From Allomyces macrogynus ATCC 38327 (Eukaryota > Blastocladiomycota > Blastocladiomycetes > Blastocladiales > Blastocladiaceae): DNA of 64,000 nt. The position numbers and the translations under genes were made by a program. Positions within the stretch are counted from its first letter, which is position 1, and each line of letters starts with the position of its first letter. A model generated the notes under the pieces. It searched no databases. It saw only the letters and a program-made list of their open reading frames with translations, and was not told the origin of the DNA. This document shows, piece by piece, positions 56,517-64,000 of the stretch. The stretch is taken from positions 1,283,633 to 1,347,632 of the forward strand of contig GG745329.1 of NCBI GenBank assembly GCA_000151295.1, in the 5' to 3' direction.

Positions 56517-58102
56517 TTACCCGTGCGTCTCCACGTCCGACACGGCATGCTCCTCATCGTCCACCTCCATCCCGTCGTCGCTGCTCTCGTCGTCGGAATC
56601 TTCGTCGCCGAAACTTTTGTCCTCGTCGTCCTCGCCACCAATCTCCTCGCCACTCCACACAACCCCCACAATTGGTACCGGATTGACCAACTCTGTCACG
56701 CCACGCCGCAGTGCCATGAGCCGTTTCTGCGCGCCATACCCGATTCCGGTCTGCCGCACGTCGAGCCACCGCAGTTTCTGGTCCAGAATCATCGACTCAA
56801 AGAACTTTGCCGCGGCTGGCGGCATTTTCTCGTGACCCGCCAGCGTGAGCGCACGCTGATTGGGCGCTTTGGCCTGCAGCCCATGAAGCACCGCTCAACA
56901 ATTGTCCATGGTATCGATCCCACAGCGCACCAGCGTCGTGTGAGTAAGCGCGGGCTAGGTGAGCATATCTGGGAGGTAGAGCAACGTGTCGCTGGTAAAC
57001 GCAATGTGCAGCTTGCGCACGTTCGTGCACATGGCGTGGCCGGCCATTTGCTGCAAGACCTGGTCCATGGGCCTCGATTCCGTCGCACGGAGCGACAGGG
57101 TCGTGACTGGCGTCAGCATGTTGAGCAGCTTTGGTGGGATCGGTTCAGCGCCAAACAGGACCGCGGCTATGTGCAGGGCAGTGAGTTTTGGCGCTGTGGA
57201 GAGCTGTTCCATGGCGTGAAGCAACGAGCGCGCCGCCAACATGTTGATATCGACCATCAAAGTTTGGAGTAATGACGGCCATGCCAGGGACAGCGACTTT
57301 CTGGGGTGGGGAAGCCAATGAGCGTCAGACCCGTGACCAAATCGGGAATCTGGAGCATCGGCTTACTGGAGCTGGCATCGTCCAAATCAAGCGTCAAGCT
57401 CTTCACAGAGAGGAGGGCCACCATCACGTGCTTCAAGCACGCAATGAGCGCGTCGGTTAGATCGTCGATGTGAGTGAGACTGCCATCACACACAACATGC
57501 ATTTGAACGTGCGACGTTGCCTGTGGCAACATGCCGCCGCCCACGGCCTGGAGTTGAGACAGGATAGCGTGCGCCAACTCGATGTCCGCCATGGTCCCAA
57601 AAAACTTCTAGTATGCGGGAGTAGGGTGGGGATCTTGTCACTGTGTCATGTTCAACATGCAGCAAATGTAACTGGTCAAGCGGGATTGGGCCCAGATACC
57701 GCATGCTCCGACACGGCACGGCACGTGCAATTGAGCGGGTGGAGGGGATCAGGAACACGTTTGGGAGCGCATTTGTGTCGTCGTCCTGCACCAAGTTTGT
57801 GAGTCGACCATTGTGGCAATTATTGGCATCTTGCAGTCAGCAAAGCCAAGATAGCGTGCGTGCATCACAATCGCGAGAGTGCAACAGGAAACAAGGGACT
57901 GGCGCAGTATGAAAGCTGTGGCAAGAGCGGGTGCACAGAGGGCGCACACCACATACGTGATTTCAATAAGCGCGATGTGGTCCATTGTCATGACATGCTG
58001 CATAATGGTGCCAAGAATTCCTACAGGGAGCAGCTCCAAGCGCAACAGCATTGTGGTTAATACTGCACCAACAGGAACAGCAGTGTTATTGTGTAGATGC
58101 AT
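56517..58102 (-). CDS. Fragmented F-box/LRR-like protein gene
   Basis: Coding fragments on the minus strand follow one another: 57749-58102 with an F-box-like LELLPVGILGTIMQHV, 57486-57794 (part), 57257-57592 with VKSLTLDLDDASSSKPML, 56955-57260 with LTALHIAAVLFGAEPIPP and VTTLSLRATESRP, and 56517-56891 with LRWLDVRQTGIGYGAQKRL then an acidic Asp/Glu tail. Leucine-rich, LRR-like spacing recurs. F-box proteins recruit substrates to SCF ubiquitin ligases. Junctions are not all clean: near 57,285-57,300 the reading changes by one base with no room for a normal intron. The gene may be degrading or sequence errors may be present. Its 5' half lies in the CpG-poor zone. Confidence 0.45.
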
Positions 58103-58742
58103 CCCAGTTTGCCATGTTGATCATATGGTGAAACGCTACAATCAAGATGCACTGGAATGTTGATTGGGCTTACCTGGGTTTTGTCAAGGGTCAATTTGGT
58201 TTGATCAAGGCGCAATCGAGGTATGACTAGGATTGATCAAACCATGACTGAGACATGGCCAGCCCAACCATGTCATGATTGGGGACAATATTGTTCATTA
58301 AAAAAAGGTTCTGCCCATGATCAACCTATGAGAGAACGTTGATCAGGCATGCTAGGGTACAATTGGCTTTTGGATGGGCATAGTCACACAGCAAGTGGGT
58401 ATGGTTTGTGATTGGTGTAGGCCATTCAAGGCTCATTTGCCATTCAACAAAGCTGCAACCAAGGTCAGTTCAAGGGTCAGACAAGCTTTATCACATCAAT
58501 GTCACTGGAAGCACCAGCAAGACATGACTGATTCGAATGATAGCCATTCTTCATAGCACATCACTCAGGACAGTGACAGGAATCAAGTGAAGAGCTGACA
58601 CAATCAATTCGACAGGGAAAAGACGATCATTGCTGTGCACTGGTTGATCACACTGCACAAGGCCAGGTGCATGTTCCATATCAGTCACATTGTCCATTGC
58701 CCTTGCCAGCACCTCAGGGTACTACTGCAATGTGCCTATTTC

Positions 58743-59405
58743 TTAATTTGAATGGGCTTGACCAATTAACACTAGCTCAGGAACATCAAACATATGATGG
58801 AACAACAGTTCTGAGAAATGAAAAAACAGGCTTGACTGCCTGAGCCCAGATTTGCAGCTCATGTTCTGTTTGTTGAACTGGAACTGCTGCAACATCAGCA
58901 CCACCATCAGGCCCATGAAGGCAGGCAGCAGCAGAGGGGGCAAGACACCATGCACTGCATCAACCTGCGAATCTGCAGCCAAAACCATCAGTGGCACATT
59001 GGAAGTATTGGTGCAACAGACATACATACTGCCTGTACATCTGCATTTTTGCACCTGTGATTCCACATCATAGAACTCTGCCTTGAGTTTCTCATTTTCC
59101 ATGTGCAGCCAGATATTGTGAGCATGCAACATGGTAACCTCATGGACATGGGCAGCACACAGCTTACCAAGCATGTTACAAAGCAGCTCATTAAGTATAG
59201 TGCCATTCTGGAAAATGTAGGTAAGTAAACCATCCTTAAAGGCCTAGATGGCGTCAGTGATGCAATCATGCTGGATGTTGCACCACACAATTCTGTTGCA
59301 CATCATGAATTCAGTGTCAACAGCAAGGTGCTCAGTACTGACAAGTGGCTGGTGCATGAACTCTTGCAAACTGGTGTGGATTTTGTCCAGGTGGTGCAGT
59401 GGCAT
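58743..59405 (-). pseudogene. Unknown ORF with one in-frame TAG (broken gene or spliced exons)
   Basis: On the minus strand a frame runs from an ATG at 59405 (MPLHHLDKIHTSLQEFMHQP) to the stop at 58743, about 220 codons, broken only by TAG near 59245. Beyond it the frame reads FKDGLLTYIFQNGTILNELL, MENEKLKAEFYDVESQVQ (coiled-coil-like) and a hydrophobic LLLPAFMGLMVVLMLQQ. The TAG could be a CAG-to-TAG change, which would fit the mutational pattern of the block, or the end of an intron, since CTAG acceptors occur elsewhere in the window. No family recognised. Confidence 0.4.
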
Positions 59406-60103
59406 CTTGGATAAGGCAGTGCTGGTTCATTGTGGTTGGCTGCAGAGAGAGAGAGAGCAACACATCAGGCATCAGTATTTATAGCATATGGCATCAATGG
59501 CTGTCAGTGTGCAGCAAGTCAGTGAGTGTGTTGTTGAGAGCATTGTTGAGCATGTCATTAGTTGCAGGTTGGGCTCACTGCAGTTGATTGCAGTCAATGC
59601 TCTTTGATATATGTGCTGACATATTTGGAACAATGGAGTCTCCCAGAGTCATGCTGTTGACAGGCATTTGCAAGACACTTCTGGCTGAACAGCACGTGAC
59701 AGTATGACCTTGGCAGCTCCCTGGCACTGCCCTGGACCCACTCCACAACCACCCCAGACCAAAGTTAATGACAATTTGCTGCACTTTTGCAACAACACAA
59801 CTTGACAATCTCCACCTGGAACTGCCCTCATGTGCATGGCTTTACAGTTGCTAGCCTTGAGCATTTTCGTCCACTGCCCTGGAATTTCCACAGATTTGAG
59901 CCTGCCCAGACCAGTTTGGTGCTACCCTGCCCCCTTGATTTACCCCAAGTGATTTCCAAAATGCGGCAGCTGCTCAAGGGGACAAATGCTTCTTGTGTGC
60001 ACGGTTTTGCATGATGTTTATAAGACTTCAGAAGTGTGCACACATTTGAAGAGGTCAGGGACCCTGTTTCTTGACCAAGTACTTGTCTGGGAATGCAGCT
60101 GCA

Positions 60104-60146
60104 ACCTGCCCTGGCACAATTACCAATACCTGCCCTGGCACAATTA
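60104..60146. repeat. Tandem direct repeat, 19-nt unit at 24-nt spacing
   Basis: The 19-mer ACCTGCCCTGGCACAATTA occurs at 60104-60122 and 60128-60146. The core CTGCCCTGG also occurs near 59735 and 59875, so it is a recurring motif of this block. Confidence 0.85.
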
Positions 60147-60224
60147 GCGATACGCTCACAGTATATTAGCACGAATGGCGCGAATCATCGATAAACCACT
60201 GCCCTCCAGGCAGGGGGCACATGA

Positions 60225-60256
60225 CACTCAGGGTAAGCAATTGCTTGCCCTGAGTG
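60225..60256. repeat. 32-nt near-perfect palindrome
   Basis: The arms CACTCAGGG and CCCTGAGTG flank AAGCAATTGCTT, with only one mismatched base pair position. It ends at the start of the Cys-rich ORF and could be an element terminus, a hairpin or a protein-binding site. Confidence 0.8.
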
Positions 60257-61009
60257 GGAGACATGCCTTTGAACTACCAAACGTCCCCCCCCCCCCCCCA
60301 TCCCCACTGTGATGTGGCGCTGCCCTTAATGGCAGCGTCAGAAGGACTGTCAATCAGCTCCTGTTTGATCCCAGAGACAGAGCAAGAAGCCCACAACCAT
60401 TGCCCCAATCTGTGCAACAAGTGCAACATGGCCAAGTGTGCCCTGGCTGAGGCACACTGGACATTGGATGAGATTGTTGACCATAGTTGCAAGCAACGCT
60501 GTGGGCCATCAGCAAGCTGCGCATACTTGGCAGAGTGTGCACATGGACGTGACAAGCATGGGAAAGACCACCAGTGTGCACAACACATGGCGGATGAGTG
60601 TGGCATGCATATGGGGAAATGTGTGCAGTGCAACTATATCAAGTGCATGCTCAAGGACAGGCACGAAATTCTGGAACTCATGGCTCACGATTGTCAAGGC
60701 TGCTGTTCTGTCAAGTGTCAAGGATGTGGCCAAATGTGCAAGCTCAAGTGTGGTGACCATGGCAACAAGCACCAGTGTGAGCAGCACAAGTTGCATGGTG
60801 TATGGTGCAGTCTCTGTAACAAGTGCAATGACCATCTGTGCATGCCTGACAATGTGCACACAGGAATAGATGGAGGAATTGACCATGATTGTGAACAGTG
60901 CTGTGATGCCAAGTTCAAGGCCTGCAACAAACAGTGCCAGCTCAAGTACATGACCATGGGAATGACCACCAATGCATCATCACAAGGATGCTGCTTGTCG
61001 CCAATGTGA
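60254..61009 (+). CDS. Cys/His-rich three-repeat protein, probably decaying
   Basis: ORF of 251 codons, unrecognised. After a Pro-rich start next to a 15-C run it contains three units of about 65 residues. Each has the order CxxCxxxxC, an Ile/Leu/Glu-rich helix, HxC, a cluster of Cys pairs, then HGxxHQCxxH. Examples are CPNLCNKCNMAKC, CGMHMGKCVQCNYIKC and VWCSLCNKCNDHLC, each followed by DHSC, AHDC or DHDC. The spacing suggests zinc-binding modules. The repeat continues past the stop in other frames (CDGKCANCRAHCEHNEIYEC, then HNCGKCCLN), interrupted by a frameshift and TGA codons of the kind made from CGA. So the original protein was longer and this copy is probably a relic of a repeated family. 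The start codon is uncertain. Confidence 0.5.
   Translation: MGDMPLNYQTSPPPPHPHCDVALPLMAASEGLSISSCLIPETEQEAHNHCPNLCNKCNMAKCALAEAHWTLDEIVDHSCKQRCGPSASCAYLAECAHGRDKHGKDHQCAQHMADECGMHMGKCVQCNYIKCMLKDRHEILELMAHDCQGCCSVKCQGCGQMCKLKCGDHGNKHQCEQHKLHGVWCSLCNKCNDHLCMPDNVHTGIDGGIDHDCEQCCDAKFKACNKQCQLKYMTMGMTTNASSQGCCLSPM
60285..60299. repeat. poly-C tract (15 C)
   Basis: Homopolymer run of 15 C near the 5' end of the Cys-rich ORF, partly coding for Pro. Length is likely to vary or be miscalled, which affects the frame upstream of the first repeat unit. Confidence 0.85.
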
Positions 61010-62313
61010 TGGGAAATGTGCCAATTGCAGGGCCCATTGTGAGCACAATGAGATTTATGAATGCATCAGGGAGGCAGTCACAATTGTGGCAAATGCTGCC
61101 TGAACTGAAGCATCAAGTGTGGCAAATTATCCTCCAAGTGCAAGATTGGCTGATCCTGCTCCAGCGAGCATACCTGCTGGTCGTGTCTTTGCAAAAATGT
61201 AATGAGTGGCATCGAAGATCATCAAGACTACAGTGTTTGATCATATTGTGTCCCCATTTTGTGTGCTCCACTTCATGATTGCTCATGTGAGAATTCCTTG
61301 AGTTCCATGTCCCTTGATTCTCTGATGCTCTGCCAGTTTCCACGTTTGTGAGCCACTCTGTAAGAGGACACAATCCTGTTTGACCAGCCATCAACTTTGC
61401 TTGAGATTCACCAATCTGCACCCAATCCTCCTGATGTTGAACACAACTTCCACACCATTCCATGTCAGCTCACTCCTCATGTCACCCATGTGGATCAATC
61501 GCATTGTGGAAGACATCAATCACCGCATCAGCCTCAGGAAATTACACCAGTTCGATGCAGTTGATGCGACGACTCCATACTGGAAATCTTGCACAATGGA
61601 TTGGGCACTTTGAGCTTGCTGGCCATTGTGGTTCTTTTATCTCCAAGTTGGTGTTGGCTGGCACCAAAACAGCGATAGGTGTTGCGATGACGGCCATGAT
61701 AGTGCGGCGAACGACCACCAAAACAGGTGGAGATGGAAACTTTCTGGAATTCACGTCTGAAAATGCACGAAGGCCCAGCGTCCAGTCTGTCGTTGATGCT
61801 TGCGTCTGGCTGATAGTCGCTGCCATATATACAAGCTGATGCCACTGTTCGTAGGCAGGGATGGAATAATGCTTGAGGCTCCGTTTCTCGAACCCAACTG
61901 TAATCGCAGAGTCGTCTCGTGAAGAAGGTTTTTGGTGACTAGCCGCACCACGCGCACACGGTGTTCATGGTGTTGTGTGTGCAACGAACTGTGTTCTAAA
62001 GCAGGAAGCGAGTGAGATTGCATCAGTCGAGCAGCATTTATCCATGTGCATGGGTGGAGAAAGCTCCGGCTGTGGTCAGACGGACAGCATCCAGTGATAC
62101 GTGTGGTCTTCGATTCTTGGTCGCACCAGCACGGTGCGATCGAAGAGCGCGGCAAGAACAGCGATGCGATGTTGCAGGTGGGCTTGGTCAATGATCGCGC
62201 GCATGATTGCGCCCAGGGCGCCCAGACAAGATTGGGGCTCCTCGACGACTTCATTTGAAAAAGCTCCACGATGCCATGTATATTCGTCTCAATACCCTTC
62301 TCCATCCACTTCA
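61010..62313. other. decayed repeat units, then intergenic; no intact gene
   Basis: From 61010 to about 61250 remnants of further Cys-rich units are visible with stops and a frameshift. From about 61640 CpG frequency returns to normal. A minus-strand ORF from 61826 (MAATISQTQASTTDWTLGL, with a hydrophobic IMAVIATPIAVLV) is the only other candidate, with weak support. No gene is called up to 62313. Confidence 0.4.
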
Positions 62314-63638
62314 TCACGAGCCATACTGAAACCGCGTGCCGCTCGCCGCTCCCTGCCCACCCGCCTGCCCGCCCATCGCCGGCCGCGGCAATCCGGATCC
62401 CGGCGCGCCAGTCCCTGGCCGCCGCAATCCCGATGGCGGCGCCGCCGTCGGCGGACGCAATCCCAGTCCAGGACCTGCCGCGGGCGCACGCAGCCACGAC
62501 CCACCCGCGGCACTCGCGGACGGAACGGGTACGCGCGACGGCGCCGGCATAACCGATGGTGGCCGAATCGTCGATGGCCGCGGCGCGAACGTGACGGGTC
62601 GCGCGATAGCGGACGCCGGTGGTGGGCCGGCCATGGATGTTGGACGGCGCAGAGCCGAGTTGGCCGGTGGCGCAGCCGTGGAACTCGGTGCCAGCGCTGG
62701 AGCAGGCGCGAGCGACACGGATGACGGCCGCGGAAGTCGCGCGTTACTTCCGGAATTGGTCCGGCGCGACGCGTTCGCGGGCGCGACGTCATCGGCTCCG
62801 GCCGACGGCGGGCGCATCACCCCGCTCCCATTACTGCTGCTGCTGCCAGGCCTGGGCGACGACGACAGCGGGCGCATCGGCGCGCCCGTGAGCGACCCGA
62901 CCGACGACATGCGCGACCGCGGGTACGTCGGCGAGTGCATGACCTGGTCTTCGATGTCTGGCGAGGGCGTCGACGAAACGCCCATCGGCCGCGGCGACCC
63001 GCGCAGCGAACCCGTGCTGGACATACGTGACGTCGGGCGCGAACTTGGGCGCGAACTTGGGCGCGAAGCAGATGCGGGTGGCGCGGCCACGGGCTGCGGC
63101 GACCGCGGGAGCGGCTCAGTGTCGCTGGCCGCAGTGAGCGGTGGGGTCGGGCAGACGGCGGTGGCGCGAGGATTGTGGTGCAGGGGACGACCGTGGCGAG
63201 GAGGGTGCGGTCAAAGTCGAGGACCGGCGGGAGAACGCCGGAGCGGGAGGACGGCGGGTCGTCAGTGGCGTTGGTGGTGGTGGCACCGGCCATGCCGGCG
63301 AGCGGAGGTGGCGTCGACCGGATTCGCGCAAGCCGCTGCCGGATTTCCTCGAGCGACGGCGGTGCCATACGGCGGCCGGCCGACGACGTGGACTGGACGG
63401 TGCCACCGGACGCGGACAGCGTGGTCGACGAGGATAGCGATGGCCGAGAGCTCGGCACGCCGCGCTGGCTGGCGCGCGACGACGACGGGTGCGGTTGCGG
63501 CACGGGTGCCGGCGAATGGGTGGTGCGCGGCATGCTCGGCGGTGACGCCAGCCGCGGAGACGCGCGTGTGGACGACCCGTTGATGTCGGCCGACGGCGTC
63601 GCCTGGGCAAACTTCTGTAGCCGGCGGTCGCCCGGCAT
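62314..63638 (-). CDS. Ser/Pro/Arg-rich low-complexity protein (5' end possibly beyond 63.64 kb)
   Basis: Two exons on the minus strand: 63192-63638 (or further 5') and 62314-63114, with a 77-nt intron; at least 416 aa. The exon frame is open upstream through ISPFFFAAWAGDDDNDDEEE to about 63765, so the true start may lie there or outside the window. Apart from a short helix-like SLEEIRQRLARIRST the protein is low-complexity, rich in Ser, Pro, Arg and Ala, with repeated SRPSSRP-type units (a 12-nt repeat in DNA at 63036-63066) and Gly/Pro-rich C-terminal repeats. It resembles disordered cytoskeletal or RNA-associated proteins in composition only; no family recognised. Confidence 0.5.
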
Positions 63639-63770
63639 GATGGTGCGGTCCGGGTCGGCGGCCGACCCGCCCGACGGGTCGTCGCTGTCCTCTTCCTCGT
63701 CATCGTTGTCATCGTCGCCGGCCCACGCGGCAAAGAAGAAGGGGCTGATGGGCTGGTGGGCATTTTAATC

Positions 63771-64000
63771 ATTTTTGTGGCCGGGGATTGGCTTACTGGG
63801 AATAGATAGGTGCTTCGCAACTATACTTTGCTGCTTGTGGAAGGGGTGAAAGGCGGTGCCGGGTTGATAAGGACTTAGGGGATATCCTACGGCAAGTGGA
63901 TTACAGCGATAGTAAAGACGATGTGTAAGACGGAACAGTAGGGGTGGGATGTAGACCGTCGGTCGGAGGAAGGGGGAGCTATTATTCGGACGTTATGGAT
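63771..64000. other. end of window, no gene seen
   Basis: A less GC-rich 230 nt without a supported ORF. It may hold the promoter or a 5' exon of the minus-strand gene. Confidence 0.4.

Larger units (their letters stand above)
57600..61650. other. CpG-depleted, TpG/CpA-rich compositional island
   Basis: Lines of 60 nt here usually contain 0-2 CpG, although G+C stays near 45-50%; flanking DNA often has 5-10 per line. TG and CA are abundant. This is the footprint expected of C-to-T change at methylated CpG. No terminal repeats or transposase domain was recognised. Contents are described as separate entries. Confidence 0.8.

Noticed and set aside
58100..61650. Retrotransposon or DNA transposon proteins (reverse transcriptase, integrase, transposase)
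   Set aside because: No catalytic motifs of these families were seen on either strand, so the block is called a repeat-like island and not a named element.
1..64000. tRNA, rRNA and CRISPR arrays
   Set aside because: Looked for B-box-like sequence, rRNA-like conserved stretches and regularly spaced repeats by eye; none convincing. A covariance-model scan would be decisive for tRNAs.

Overview
The window is eukaryotic nuclear DNA. Genes are dense and GC-rich, and nearly all are interrupted by short GT-AG introns (mostly 55-120 nt). Two giant dynein genes nevertheless keep exons of 8-10 kb. A single-headed axonemal dynein, the IFT dynein-2 heavy chain and a dynein regulatory complex subunit show that the organism builds a motile flagellum. 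A MTD1-type NAD-dependent methylenetetrahydrofolate dehydrogenase, a Sno/PdxT glutaminase, an Mms4/EME1 protein, Alg10 and Sgd1/NOM1 point to a fungus. The best overall guess is a zoosporic early-diverging fungus, for example Blastocladiomycota (Allomyces/Catenaria-like) or a chytrid. That placement is inference from gene content and base composition, not a database match.

Layout. 0.6-2.4 kb (+): RBBP4/Msi1-type WD40 histone chaperone, 7 exons. 2.8-5.3 kb (+): Cid1/Trf4-like non-canonical nucleotidyltransferase. 5.6-7.9 kb (+): NOM1/Sgd1 ribosome-biogenesis MIF4G protein. 8.1-20.9 kb (-): DNAH7/3/12-type inner-arm dynein heavy chain, solved here as 7 exons including a 25-nt microexon. 21.3-22.5 kb (-): cysteine dioxygenase. 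23.4-34.9 kb (-): IFT dynein-2 heavy chain (DYNC2H1), N-terminus unresolved. 36.6-37.5 kb (+): orphan membrane-anchored protein. 38.0-39.8 kb (+): DRC9/IQCG, broken by a 100-N gap. 39.9-42.3 kb (-): EME1/Mms4. 42.6-44.7 kb (-): SRA/YDG protein. 45.1-46.0 kb (-): PdxT/SNO. 46.7-47.1 kb (+): small bacterial-type PH-like protein. 47.7-48.8 kb (+): MTD1. 49.0-50.1 kb (-): FANCL-like E3 ligase. 51-53.6 kb (-): poorly defined membrane proteins and a polyQ-type repeat. 54.5-56.4 kb (+): ALG10. 56.5-58.1 kb (-): fragmented F-box/LRR-like gene. 58.1-61.6 kb: a compositionally foreign, strongly CpG-depleted block with a Cys-rich repeat ORF and a broken ORF. 62.3-63.7 kb (-): Ser/Pro/Arg-rich low-complexity protein.

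Functional threads. (1) Flagellum: DNAH7-type dynein, dynein-2 and DRC9 lie within 32 kb. (2) DNA repair and epigenetics: EME1, FANCL and the SRA protein lie within 10 kb. The SRA protein (a methyl-CpG reader family) in the same window as a block that looks CpG-to-TpG decayed suggests CpG methylation acts on repeats in this genome. (3) Metabolism: PdxT (vitamin B6), MTD1 (one-carbon) and cysteine dioxygenase (sulfur).

The most unusual observations are the CpG-depleted island with its three-unit Cys/His repeat ORF, and an IFT dynein whose AAA2, AAA3 and AAA4 nucleotide-binding loops all look degenerate while AAA1 is intact. Exon boundaries were worked out by hand from reading phase and family alignment from memory. 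No searches were run.
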